Translations under genes and position numbers: made by a program
The notes under the pieces: generated by a model
Databases searched by the model: none
What the model was told of the DNA's origin: nothing
What the model saw: the letters and a program-made list of their open reading frames with translations, nothing else
In this document: positions 47,353 to 58,580 of the stretch, piece by piece
Layout: the number at the start of each line of letters is the position of its first letter
How positions within the stretch are numbered: the stretch's first letter is position 1
Origin: Agelas oroides
Lineage: Eukaryota; Porifera; Demospongiae; Agelasida; Agelasidae
NCBI GenBank assembly: GCA_949130485.1
Contig: OX422191.1
Location: 3,299,840 to 3,363,839, forward strand
Direction of reading: 5' to 3'
DNA: 64,000 nt

Positions 47353-47524
47353 AGGAATGGGCCATCTATGCTCTGTTCCGATGCCAGAACTTCAGTGATT
47401 CAGTGGCAATAGAACATGACATGAATGAAATTCACAAGACCCGAGTGCAAATCTTTACTTTGCTTTATGACATGTTGCCAACAATTATGCCTGGAAAAGT
47501 GGTGCAAGATGAGTTATTGGCAAG
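47353..47524 (+). other. Orphan exon-like segment of unknown origin
   Basis: After an acceptor-like aatatatag the sequence stays open for 57 codons (EWAIYALFRCQNFSDSVAIE ... MNEIHKTRVQIFTLLYDMLP ... VVQDELLA) to a donor-like aag|gtactc. The composition looks like real protein. Its donor phase (2) does not fit the ankyrin exon that follows (phase 0), so it is not part of the main transcript as modelled. It could be an alternative exon, a remnant, or part of a nested gene. Product not recognised. Confidence 0.4.
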
Positions 47525-48153
47525 GTACTCATATCAATCATAAATATCGCAATGGTGGCACTGTATTTTGCAGCCATAGGTCTGTTTTCCTTAATTAAAC
47601 AACATGGTCTTCTGATAATCTTTGCATGGAGCTAAAGTTTGGCTGGTTGGAATGTTGATTTTTTTGGCAAGCATCAAGCATTCAGTAATTTTTTGGGCTG
47701 TGACACTGTTCATGTTCACAATGGCTATGACAGTAGCGGTTGATTTACAGAACTACCTCTTTTTTGATGAACTGCTAACTGGTTTGCTATGCTTCGAGTG
47801 TCTTTTCAACCAATCTGGCAGAATTTTCCAGGATGTGGCCATTGGAGATTCAAATTTCTCAAGATTAACTTAAAGCTAGCTTTTTGTATGTGCAGAGAAT
47901 TGTCACCCACTGTATCTCTTGAATACTGCAACCTGATTGGTCAGAAGACACTATATGTATTATTACAGAAGAGACTATAATTATGTGTTAACTACAGTAT
48001 GAGCATCAGACTAGTATCCAGAAGGTCTTGGGTTCAAATCCCTCCTGGAATTTTTATAGTGGATTTATTTCTTGCACTTTCAGCAAAAAAAAAATCATTG
48101 TTCACCGACTCTATTTATGTATGATATTTTGTTCCATATTGTTTTTTGCTCAG
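47525..48153 (+). other. Intron 2, right part
   Basis: Contains a tRNA-like segment at 47998-48046. Nothing else recognised. Confidence 0.45.
47998..48046 (+). other. tRNA-like 3' half (degenerate; possible SINE head)
   Basis: cagactagtatccagaag resembles an anticodon arm with AGT in the loop. It is followed by a variable-loop-like ggtc and the perfect internal B box ggttcaaatcc in a stem-like cttgggttcaaatccc. The 5' half and acceptor stem cannot be built convincingly. Probably a tRNA-derived repeat or tRNA pseudogene. Confidence 0.4.
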
Positions 48154-48252
48154 GATGGTTGGACTGCTCTTATGTGGGCCAGCCTCAGTGGTCATACTGA
48201 TGTTGTACAAAAACTGCTCTCTAATGGTGCCCAGGTAGATCATCAGGATGAG
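48154..48252 (+). CDS. Death-ankyrin gene, exon 3 (ankyrin repeat)
   Basis: Acceptor tttgctcag, donor gtaaga; exactly 99 bp, phase 0-0, one 33-residue repeat: DGWTALMWASLSGHTDVVQK, then LLSNGAQVDHQDE. The ankyrin consensus TALMWAS and DVV..LL..GA is clear. Confidence 0.9.
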
Positions 48253-49521
48253 GTAAGACACAACTAATTAATGTCAAGCACCTACTTGGGAACAATTGGT
48301 CATTACTGAACAATTTGTTTCTTTGAGTGACCACTACTCCATGTACATGCTACTTCAATTCGGGATTGTTGTTCTAGCCTTGCATGGATACTGGAGCCGC
48401 TCCTGCAGGTCCTGCAGCCATGAGACCACTGTTGTGTGGCATAATTATTTGCTTGGCCCAAAAATGGTTTCGGAAACAATCTCATAGCCTCTCAATTCCA
48501 AAATATTTCTGGGGGGGGGGGAAGGGGCAAGGCCCCAGACTGCCCAAGCTTACACACATACTAATGTTGAACCTCACGTCCCTGGAATACTGTATGACAA
48601 GTAGTTGATCCAGAATGGGGGCAGAGAGACAAGAAAACTGTTTATAAGAAGTGAATGAACAAGCAAAAACAAAGCTATAAACACATAAAAAGCTACATGT
48701 ACCGTAGTGTCCCGCAAATACGCCCCCCCTCGCGCATAAGCCCCCCCTGCATTTTTAGCGCAAAGTCTTGCAGAGGTATTTTTATCCCGCGCATAAGCCC
48801 CCCCCCCCCCCCCCCCCAACCATATATCGCTATTACCAAAATTTACTGACAACTATGTGAGGCATGTATAAATAACATCATTCCAGATGGCAACTGCAAA
48901 GTCGTCAAATGCGTTCTCTTTGGACACGAAGTTATGGGCGGGGCACCGGAAGGGAGGGCGTAATCGCGAGAGAAAATGTCGCATCCCGCGTATAAGCCCC
49001 CCCTGCGCTTTGTACTAAGGCTAAGGTTGCAAAAGGGGGGGTGTATTCGCGGGACACTACGGTAATTACGATCATGAATATTACTAAGTGCGCCAACACA
49101 ACCCCAAACTTGGTTCTAGTGCCTTTGCCTTGTTGAAGAAAGTCCGAAGATCTAATTTGCATAATTTAGAACTTGCCCGTCTGGTAATTTGGTGATGCCT
49201 TTCAGCAAGGATAACAGTACTGTTGCATTTGAGAAGTCACCAGTACAGCTTATAAAGACTTATGACTATATCTAGAGCAGATTTTTAAACCTATCATTTT
49301 GTTTCCAGGCCATTCTTACATATGGAATTCTACTGTACTCTGTATACAGCAGTTGTCATCACCAGAGCAGGGCTTGCTGAATCTCATCCTCGCAGATTAG
49401 ATTGCATCAAAAACCAGAGTGTTAATGCGAAACTTACAGCGCCCTGTGGCATATCAAAAATAATCTTGTTTGTACATGCATTTGCTTTCACCTTATTTAC
49501 CTAACACATTTCATTCTTCAG
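48253..49521 (+). other. Intron 3
   Basis: Holds a 365-bp MITE (48700-49064) and a G-run with purine-rich flank (about 48510-48530). No coding sequence seen. Confidence 0.55.
48700..49064. mobile_element. MITE with taccgtagtgtcccgc ends
   Basis: Left TIR taccgtagtgtcccgcaaat, then acgcccccc; right TIR gggggggtgtattcgcggga, then cactacggta, ending 49064. The interior repeats the motif cgc(g/a)(c/t)ataagccccccc several times, including a C-run of 20 (48799-48818). TA-type ends. Short frames inside come from the repeats. Confidence 0.88.
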
Positions 49522-49620
49522 TATGGTTGGACTGCCTTAATGCGGGCCAGTGACAGTGGTTATACTGATGTTGTCCAAGAACTACTCTCTGGTGGGGCCC
49601 AGATAGATCTACAAGATGAG
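49522..49620 (+). CDS. Death-ankyrin gene, exon 4 (ankyrin repeat)
   Basis: Acceptor cattcttcag, donor gtgaga; 99 bp, phase 0-0. Encodes YGWTALMRASDSGYTDVVQE, then LLSGGAQIDLQDE. W to R in the TALMW box is the main deviation. Confidence 0.9.
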
Positions 49621-50761
49621 GTGAGACACAGCATCAACTGGTAATCAATCTTATCTCTGAGACTGCTGCACTTTCTAACAAAATGAATGGAGTAAGGGAA
49701 ATTCAGTGCTCATGACTTAGTAAAAGATGTGAACAAGGCTATCTAGGGGTGCAAATTGAGACTCGGACATTTAAGAAACATTGTGCTCTTGTTGCGTGCA
49801 CAGAAATCCAGCAGACAAAAGAATTGTAGGATAGGTGGGCTAATGTTTGATAATCAACATACTTGAAATTCAACTCCAAACAGTCCTCTACCCAGGATTT
49901 AGCAAACGAAAAATTACATTTGTTCAAGCACCTGTCCTCGGAAAAAAGATTTACTAGTGGACAAGTCAGATAATCATGTATTATATCGTGTCCCTAGCCA
50001 AATTTGGCAACTGCTGCAGCATGGTATTGGGCTCATAGGCAAGGCCAATGGAAGGGCAAGAACTATAGTCTTTCTTTTTCGGAGGAGGCGGGAAAAAGGT
50101 TATGTGTTGTTTTGCAATGTATTTTCGGATGTGATTTTTTATCCCCGCGTACTACAATAGTTTCGGGTATTGAAAACTATTCCAGCACCAGCATGTCTCT
50201 GATGATCTGGCACAGTTGCTACCGTGCTTAGACCTTTAAAGTCTGAGGTCCAAGAAAATATCAGTCTGAGAATAAATTTGTACCTCTATTATTGCTGGAT
50301 ACAGTTGTGTAAATAGGTACCTTGTGTCCAATCTGCCATCATTTCCAGGACTCTTGTGCTATTATGTAGCCTCATTCCCAGGCTTCTTTGCCCTTGTTTG
50401 CAGTATCAGTTAAATATACGTTTTTAGCTACCTGACCTGTTTCCGCAGAAATAAAGTGAAGTGGTGTGTTATGAGTAAACAGGACTCAGAGAGAATTATT
50501 GTATGATACAGACTAGACTGTGCAAATGTTTCAACACACCACATGAGAGTATTCTGACTCTGAGTTAAATTCTGATCATTCTAGGCAGTAGCAGACTATA
50601 AAATACATAAATCTACGTTGCTTACTTTGTGTCTCAATTGGGAAGAGGAATTCTTTCACCCTCTTTCTACTACAAAACTAATACTGGTATCACTGACTCA
50701 CCCCAAAAAACGAGCATACTGTTTTCACTTACTTTTCTCTTACCATTCTGTGGCATTTCAG
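49621..50761 (+). other. Intron 4
   Basis: Half of it is the tagagg-family element copy B (49744-50288). The remainder is unassigned. Confidence 0.55.
49744..50288 (-). mobile_element. Non-autonomous TIR element (tagagg family), copy B
   Basis: Inverse copy of 20011-20547. Ends taggggtg and tacctcta are diverged from tagaggcg/cgcctcta. Open frames on either strand are not conserved between copies, so neither is coding. Confidence 0.84.
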
Positions 50762-50860
50762 TTTGGTGAGACTGCCCTCATGTGGGCCAGTGCTGAGGGT
50801 CAAGCTGATGTTGTACGAGAGCTCCTCTCTGGTAGGGCCCAGGTGGACCTGCAGAACAAT
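50762..50860 (+). CDS. Death-ankyrin gene, exon 5 (ankyrin repeat)
   Basis: Acceptor ggcatttcag, donor gtgaga; 99 bp, phase 0-0. Encodes FGETALMWASAEGQADVVRE, then LLSGRAQVDLQNN. Confidence 0.9.
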
Positions 50861-51888
50861 GTGAGACATATTAATGATAGTCAATAGTTACTATACTTGC
50901 TAAGTCATTGACCGTGAGACCACATCACCGTCTCTAACAAGTAATGTTCATTAAACGCTAGCTGATGAAAACGTAATCAATGCTTCTGCTTTATTTCAAA
51001 GTATCAATCTTTATCCAAGACTAACACTGTTTGGGTGCCACTGTTTGGGATCCACTGTTTGGGATCCACTGTTCAGTCTTTCTATACTCCTGAACCAAGC
51101 TAACTGAGACCTATTCTTGTACTTGTTAGTTAGTATCCAAATCAGCACATGACTACACATTGTGGTCTCTGCACTTAGATCTCTTGATTGAAGTAGTTTA
51201 ACTGAATATTTCAGAGCTGACCTCATACCTTGGCACTCAAAATACCCACAGTCGACTTTGAGGCTCATTAGTGCACTACTCTATTGGCATGCTCAGCAGC
51301 TGTAGTCATAATTGGATTCATATGCGAGCCAAAGAAACCTGGCTACAGGTCAATCATATGACTGCCATTTTGCAGAATGCAGAATAAGGCTGAAAGTTTC
51401 TTTAAAAATCTCTGTGGCAAATTTTGTTATATTACCTGAGACAGTGCATAGCTACCTACACCACATAATCAACAAGTTGTAATGCAGGAGTCTTTTAGTC
51501 CCAAATTTAGAACTTTGACAAATTACTGCATGTTATTCACTAGAGGGTGGGTCATTTTTGTGAAAATGAATGTATATTATCAACCACTATATGTAGAGTG
51601 AGAAAGCATCTGTGTATTTCAAAAGCTCTCATGAACATTTTGTGGTCAGTAGCCTCTCCAGGTTGAACAGAACCTATCTCAACCCACCTAAGTATACCTC
51701 TTGAACAAAGTTGAGCTTACCTTAATTGCACTGAGAATGTCTTGTGATAAGTAAGAAATAGTACCTACTACTTTCCGTGAGCGCATGGAAATTTCCGACC
51801 AATACAAAAACCAAGCTCTATGAGCTTTACAACAGGTGGTTGCTTAATTATCCTTTGCTTTGTTATTACATGTGATGTTTGTTTTTAG
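50861..51888 (+). other. Intron 5
   Basis: A short tandem (tgtttgggatccac twice, about 51047-51073) is the only structure noticed. No exon-like segment. Confidence 0.45.
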
Positions 51889-51987
51889 GAAGGCAAGACT
51901 GCCCTTATGTGGGCCAGTGCTGAAGATCATACTGTTGTTGTGCAACGACTCCTTTCTGGTGGAGCCCAGACAGACCTACAGGATGAG
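51889..51987 (+). CDS. Death-ankyrin gene, exon 6 (ankyrin repeat)
   Basis: Acceptor gtttttag, donor gtgagg; 99 bp, phase 0-0. Encodes EGKTALMWASAEDHTVVVQR, then LLSGGAQTDLQDE. The canonical G after E/S is replaced by D (AEDH). Confidence 0.9.
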
Positions 51988-54008
51988 GTGAGGCACACAC
52001 TAGTAGCTGTTGATTGCTAGGCCACTGAATGACAATGTACATCAAATGCTAGATAAAGTGTGTTATGCTACATTCAACTAAACAACAAACAAGGAGGCAA
52101 TGAATTGAACTAAACAAAAAAAGAAAAGAATGCTTTCAACCCATTCCTTTGTCTTTTTCTAACCATGCTTTGTATCATCTGTATCATCGGTTCATAGAAT
52201 ATTACAGTGCTTTTGGACCTAGCTTACGGACAGCTTAGTATATGTAATTGGTGGGAAAATGTACATAACAGTTGTATGCATAGTTGCTAGCACTGGAAAA
52301 AACTGCAGGTTGATTTAAAGATGGGTAACCTCAGTTGCGGGACCTTGGCCTATACTTCCTCTCACTTTTACCACAATGTAGGGTTATAGGTAATGTGAAG
52401 GCTTCTAGTCAACAATGAACTTGGTTGCAAATGAAATTCATTTTGTAATTGCATATTTGTACCAAAAAGGGGTGGAACTCAGGCTATAGTCATGTGTTAT
52501 TAGATGAACTCTAAAAAATATTCATGCACTTTGGGCTAACTTTTGGGAAGTATTTATGTACTTTTACTAGTATTCTTAAAAAAGTTTTCAGCAGACATAT
52601 GGATTGAATTTCAAAAAAAAACAAGCAAAGTAGGAATGGTATGACAATCCCTTTACACCATCCCTACATCTTGTGACAATTATCCAGCGATGGATTGTGG
52701 TGCTTGGTACTTGGTATGGTTGATTGCAATTGTCATGTTTATATCCTGTGTTTGTGGTGCTTTTGAAAACACTCCTTGTACACAAATGAGTGAATAGTTG
52801 TACTGTTGATATTTCAAGGTGCGTTCTTACAGTTGAAAGCTGTAGATGTCATTGTCCACATTGATTTTAGAAAGGGGAGGAGTCAGGCATTGCCTGAGTT
52901 GTGGTTTTAGCCATAGGCGACGGAAGCGGGGGGGGCAGCGGGGCACGCACATTTTTGAGCCGCAGCCATATACGACATGCGCGCGCTTACGCAACTACAT
53001 GGTGCAAATTATGGCGAGCCAGAAAACGGTTGACACTTGGCCGCCTGCAGCCAAGAAAAACAAGACAGCAAGTGACAGGAGGTAAAAAGTTAACATTACC
53101 AGGTTACGAATGGAAGAAGTAAATATTTTAATTACCAATGTCACTGTGCATGCTCAGACTAATTAAGTCATAATAGTGGAACTCGTTCCCATCTGTTTGC
53201 CACCCCCATTATGACTATTTGATCTCTTCCCATTATGGACTGGAAAGGCTTGGGAGATCAGACAACTGGAAAAACAGGAAACGGGAAATGGGAGGGAATG
53301 GAAATGGGAAATGGGAATAGGAATTTTCACAAAACACTGCAGCATGGGCAGATATGACCATCACAATTATCTTGTTCACTAATAGAACCACGAATGACTG
53401 GAAACTCACAGTTGTCTAATCTTGTTTGCGAACAGAACCAGAAAGAATTGCAGGAATTTACAACAGTCAACTGAAAAACCTGTTTTTAGTATATATTTTG
53501 TCATGTAGTTAAAGATGAACTAAACACCACTTTTCCGATGATGGTGCATGAGAGAATGTGGGAACCATTGGGCAGCCTCACTGTCATGAGACAATAAAGA
53601 AGTAGACTAAGTACACAAATACAAAAAAATTTCAAGAAACTAATCTAGGCAATTGTTTCTCAGCACTTCCAGGTTGCAAACTCATAAAGTAGAGTTATTG
53701 ATTAATGTTGATCCACTTCCAACTTGTCCTAGTCTGTCCGGATGTAAAATGACCTAGGAGTCACTTGGCACATAGTGTGTGCATCATCTCTAGACTGCTA
53801 GTCTTAGTAAAGGATGTAGTCTATTCAGGAGCACTGTTCTTTGCATACAATCAATAACTCAAAGTGGGGAAAGAACAAGGCTAGGCATAGTTTGCTTTGC
53901 ATATTCGTATTAAAGGATGCATGTGTTGTGCACAGTGTGAGTGCATGTTGCTTATGTGCTTATGTTATGAGAAGGTTTTGTGTTGTGTGGTTTCATCTCA
54001 TGTTGTAG
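51988..54008 (+). other. Intron 6
   Basis: Purine-rich low-complexity stretch of gggaaatggga units at about 53265-53320, and a GC-rich fragment at 52905-53060 (cataggcgacggaagcgggg) that looks like one end of a dispersed repeat. No coding sequence supported. Confidence 0.45.
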
Positions 54009-54107
54009 GATGGCTGGACTGCTCTCATGTGGGCCTGTGACAGTGGTCATACAGATGTTGTACGAGAGCTCATCACTGGTGGGGCCAAGGTGGATCTGCA
54101 GACTGAG
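54009..54107 (+). CDS. Death-ankyrin gene, exon 7 (ankyrin repeat)
   Basis: Acceptor atgttgtag, donor gtaaga; 99 bp, phase 0-0. Encodes DGWTALMWACDSGHTDVVRE, then LITGGAKVDLQTE. Confidence 0.9.
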
Positions 54108-55917
54108 GTAAGACACAAAATCAACCATTGACTGCTAAGTCACTTTGTGTTCTTGCCACTGCATTACACTCTCTAAGGAGCAGTAATGGTGTACATGCTC
54201 ATCAAATGCTTAGCTAAAAATGATGTAACTGAGGCATAACATTGTGTGATATTTGGTTCAAACTACAATCTACTATTCTCATCACTGAATCAGTCTCCAT
54301 TTTGTAGAGTGTCATTAATTTCTTTGCCATCGTTAACCACTCAGGGGAGTTAAGGACTGGGTCCACATGAAAACAGCAAAAATGATGCAGGATTTCAACT
54401 GCTATTGTAACTTAGATGTGAATCACAAACTCTTGCTTCTATTCATAATTAAAGTTGTTTACCTTTGTACATTACACAACAAGATAATTAGCCCCGCCCA
54501 CTTCGTTGTTTACATGTTGTGGCGGCCAACGCCCACCTGGTTCTGCAATATAAACGCTTAAATCCGGAATTTTTCCCGCGGATGAATGCTGACCTCATCG
54601 TCATGGTAAGTTACTTGGTTGGTACTCTTAGTACACCAGTTGGCGAACGAGTTCGACTTGTGCAACAGTCGTAAAGCCCTAACTTCCTGTCAAAAACAGC
54701 TACATCCGGTCGCTATTAGCGACGATATCTCGGTGACGTTAGGTGGGTGACTCTTGCCAACTCGAATACAAGTACAAGTCAACAGGGCAAGTATCTCACC
54801 TTTGACAAGACCTACATCCGACAGGTGGAAAAATTCCGCTTCTCCCAGCCGGCCATTTCACCGCGAAGAGGCATAATTACATTCTTGTCACATGATTCGC
54901 GCGTGAATGGGCAGTGGAGCCAAGTATAAGAAGTGAGTTGGTACTTCGGCTTGCTGATGATCTAGCTAGCTTGGATGTACAACTAGCCAGTGAGATGTAA
55001 GCCAGACCCTCGTTTTCTGGCATGCATGACTGCTGATTGTGATCTCGGGTATAGTGGAAGTGAATTGCGTGTGTAAAGCAACTCATGAGCTGTATAGCTG
55101 TTAGACTTATTATTGGGTGTCGGGGTTTTCAGCATCAGCTTTTAAACAGCGTTTTTTCTAAGGTTGGAGCCTTTGTGTAGTAGATTGTGCAGTAGCTGGA
55201 GTTTGTTATTTATTACTTGTTACTGTTTGGAATAGGTGTTGAAGTTGCATTCAGTCTCACTGGTGTTGAAAGAGCCCCAGAGTGATGCTGTAGAACTGAA
55301 ACCCAGGATGACAATCTCTGACCTTTACTGTAGATTAACTGTCACGTTTATACATATTCAATCAATGACTAATCCTTCAACATCTTCATGACTTGCTGTT
55401 ATGCTGTTTGCAGGTTTGAATGCTTATACCATGGCTAATGAGGCCTATATACTAAGCTACAATCTAGAACCCTAAAAGAACCTTTCTCGTGACTATCATA
55501 TCAATGCTAACATAACCACAACTGTGAATAATTACTTGCAGCTCTCATGACAGTTTTGATAAGCGGCGTGCGCGGGCAAAAAAGTTCCCAGTCCTTAACT
55601 GCCCTGAGCATGTGGGAGCTTACTCACACACTCAGCATTGCTACATGTTACTTTACCCAAAACAACTGGGACACAAGGATATTTGATCTTTGCTGCTGTA
55701 TGCTTTACTAAAACATGTGTTACAAGTTAGATGCAAGCTGGAAAGTGGCTCTTATTTCTCTTAGTTCACTTGCATGTGGTGTTTACCTTGCTAGTAGCAA
55801 GTGATGTGATGTATGCACACATGATATCTGTTTGAAGTTTACTTTATTGGACCCAAGTACACTTAAATATACTTGTGCAAATCGCTTGACATTAGTTGTA
55901 CCACTGTTGTTTGACAG
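54108..55917 (+). other. Intron 7
   Basis: Mostly occupied by the 1.27-kb TIR element at 54341-55607. Flanks are unassigned. Confidence 0.55.
54341..55607. mobile_element. 1.27-kb TIR element with tcaggg(g/c)agttaaggactggg ends
   Basis: Left end tcaggggagttaaggactgg (54341) and right end cccagtccttaactgccctg(a) (to 55607) are inverse over about 21 bp. GC-richer core (54490-54910) with no recognisable transposase. No obvious target duplication. Confidence 0.8.
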
Positions 55918-56019
55918 GATGGACAAACAGCACTCATTCTTGCAGTCCAGTGTGGTGGTAATATTGAGATAGTAAAGATATTACTGGCTGCTGGAACAGA
56001 TGTGAATCACCAGGAGAAG
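55918..56019 (+). CDS. Death-ankyrin gene, exon 8 (ankyrin repeat)
   Basis: Acceptor gtttgacag, donor gtgaac; 102 bp (34 codons), phase 0-0. Encodes DGQTALILAVQCGGNIEIVK, then ILLAAGTDVNHQEK. A more diverged repeat than exons 3-7, with classic ankyrin DVN ending. Confidence 0.9.
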
Positions 56020-56116
56020 GTGAACAAAAAATAGATAAATTTACATCTAATTTTTTAGACAAATTGATAGAAATGAATGCTACCCACTGATTGTGTATGT
56101 TGATGTGTTGCTTCAG

Positions 56117-56218
56117 ACCTCAGGTAGAAGTGCTTTGTTTTATGGAGCACAGGAGAATGACCTTGAGATAATAAAGCTTTTGATCCAGGGTGGAGCAAAC
56201 CTCAACCTCAAAGACAAG
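56117..56218 (+). CDS. Death-ankyrin gene, exon 9 (ankyrin repeat)
   Basis: Acceptor gttgcttcag, donor gtatcc; 102 bp, phase 0-0. Encodes TSGRSALFYGAQENDLEIIK, then LLIQGGANLNLKDK. Intron 8, between exons 8 and 9, is only 97 bp. Confidence 0.88.
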
Positions 56219-57027
56219 GTATCCACATTTTAGTCCAGTAAGATCATACACCATGTAATTTCCAGACCTTCTTTTAGGAGAGCTGCCTAACTTAAAGTGG
56301 TCTCATTAGTTAATTAAGTTATAGCACTGTAAGGAAAAGTCTAACAATGCTATTGCCTGCATTTCATGACCTGTTTAAGCTGTTGATTGGTTTGTGGTAA
56401 CAAGCAAATTTAATCAAAACATTGGCCTAGATGCAAGAAATGGCGTCTGGCTGTGCATATGCATGGGCTGCATTCTTAGAAAACGATGGTATAACCAGGA
56501 TACAAAAGATGTTCCCGTACATTGTAAAAACTTCTTGGTGAAATGCAAAAGTATCAGAGGAAGGAGAGGGAGAGGGGTCTAGAGTCATGCTTCCCATGAA
56601 AAGTTGAACTTTTAGAACCTCTCACGTAGGTTCTGTATGCATTTTAGGTAAAGTTGCTGCTGGCTATACTCTGGGGATGCCCAGCAGTGGTTAACAATCT
56701 GTTTAACCGTGCACAAACCTTGGAGACTGACACCAATCAAGTGACCATCTCTCCAACTTATGTAATTCAGATGTGTTTTGAGGTACATGCAGCAATCCTG
56801 AGGACCCAACCTCAAATGACAAGAATGCCAGCATAACCTAACCATTCACAAATGTGCCATCATGGACACCATTAAGTCCTCATGTTCAAAGAAGTACTGG
56901 AGCTGAATAGCATGGTGTCTGAGAACCTCAAGAAGGAAAATATTCTCAGAAAATGTCACGATCATCCTGTGGCAGTTCTCATGAACACTACACATAATGA
57001 TTTCTTAATGCATGTGTGAGGGGAACC
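56219..57027 (+). other. Intron 9, part before the retrotransposon
   Basis: No supported feature. It ends gggaacc, the left copy of the retrotransposon target duplication. Overlapping short frames on both strands at 56612-56845 have no recognisable domain. Confidence 0.5.
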
Positions 57028-57766
57028 TGTTGTGATTGATGGACTTTGGACTGAGTATTATTTTCCTGTTGTTGTGTAATGTTATGATGTCATTGTGGAT
57101 ATATAAGTGCATGCATCTCAGATTTTTAGTGTGTGTATTTATGAGACATATCAGAAAGTTAGCGGACATTAGCCCAATTAATACACCACTTTCTCACCAA
57201 TTAGAATCTTATAACTCATTAAAACATCAAAGAAATATTTATATTTTTGACCATAAAATGATTTTGAGTGCTCAATTCTAAAAGGTACCCTGGAACTGGA
57301 ATCTACATGTTGAAATGCACATAGTCATGTATAGTTTGTGCTGCTACGTGGTGATTTAGGTCCGTCATTTTGCTGCTATATCAACGCAGAAGCCTCATAG
57401 AACAATGTATGGCAAAATTCATAACTTGAGATGTAGATCACTGTCAAAACTACTTTAAAAAAGGTACCCTGGAGTTGAATTAGACAAGGTTTCAACTAAC
57501 AAACCATCCCTACTACATCAAATTACACAGCTGTTTAGGTCCGTCATTTTAGCATTAAAAATGGAAGGCTTATTGCTTTGAACCCATGAAAAGTTGGCAG
57601 GTGTTAGTCACACCTTCTTTGATGGTCAACTTGTGACAACTTGTGACAACAAGTGAAAATTATTACATCCTTTGATGATTTAACCGGATTGAATGTCCGT
57701 TTTTGGGCTAAACTTCTTGATATGTCTTGGCTGTCAACTTTAACAATTGCGTACACGGCTACCACA
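57028..57766 (+). repeat. 5' LTR, split by a MITE
   Basis: LTR halves 57028-57146 and 57725-57766 together match the 163-bp 3' LTR except for a tc dinucleotide missing near 57119. A TATA-like gatatataag lies about 70 bp into the LTR. The 578-bp insertion separates the promoter part from the end of the LTR. Confidence 0.92.
57147..57724. mobile_element. MITE inserted in the 5' LTR
   Basis: Ends catatcagaaagtt (57147) and aacttcttgatatg (to 57724) are inverse; agcggacattagccc and gggct...cggacatt blocks form a longer imperfect TIR. An internal direct repeat (aaaggtaccctgga ... taggtccgtcatttt) occurs at about 57279-57375 and 57462-57552. Absent from the 3' LTR, so it arrived after the retrotransposon. 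Confidence 0.88.
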
Positions 57767-57802
57767 CACTGGCGACGAGGGTAAAATTTCCCAGAGACAA
57801 TT

Positions 57803-58580
57803 ATGGCTACACACGGCTCGGTGTCGGAATTCGATCCCAGTAAGGACGACTGGACGAGTTACGAGGAACGTCTACGCTACTATTTTGTCGCCAACGATGT
57901 TACCGACGGAGCAAAGAAGCGCTCGATTCTGCTGGCTGCTTGCGGAGCGCCAGCGTACAAATTGATTCGCAGCCTGGTACAGGCAGAGAAACTGGATTCA
58001 ACGCCGTACGAAGAGTTGGTCAAGATTGTGAAAAATCATTACGACCCGAAGCCGTCAATGATAATGCAGAGATATAAGTTCAACCGCTGGCGAATCGATC
58101 GCAACGTATGTCGCAGCCCTGAGGGAGCTAGCTCAACATTGCGAATTCAAAGAGACACTTTCAGACATGCTCCGAGACAGGCCTGTCTGCGGAGTAAACC
58201 ATAAGGGCATAACGAACCGGTTGCTCGCAGAGAAGGACTTGACAAAGCCCTCGAGCTGGCTCAAGCGATGGAATCGGCGGAGCGTGACACCCAACACTTG
58301 CAGTCCACGCAGCAGCAACCATGCACAAGACGTACACCACAGCGCTGTACCTCAAGAGACCCCCAAGCAGCCGTCAGCTACCCGAGGCGTCCCGCAGATG
58401 CCGTGTTACAGGTGTGGAGGACAGCACCCACCGACGAAATGCAAATTTAAGGAAGCAGTGTGTCACGCCTGCAAGAAAAGGGGGCACATAGTGCGAGTGT
58501 GTAGGTCCAAAGGTGTTCAAAGAAGACTGCCAAGGAAAACCTACTATGTGGAGGAGCGGGAAGACCAAGAGACTCCAGGA
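57803..58580 (+). pseudogene. Retrotransposon gag (capsid-like and zinc knuckles), frameshifted
   Basis: ATG 57803 opens a gag-like frame (SEFDPSKDDWTSYEERL, typical retrotransposon capsid start), lost near 58080 where a few codons are deleted. The capsid region continues in another frame (YVAALRELAQHC), with a further shift near 58235. Two CCHC zinc knuckles follow: CYRCGGQHPPTKC (about 58401-58441, one residue short of the canonical spacing) and CHACKKRGHIVRVC (about 58465-58506). Gag would package the element RNA. Dead as it stands. Confidence 0.82.
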
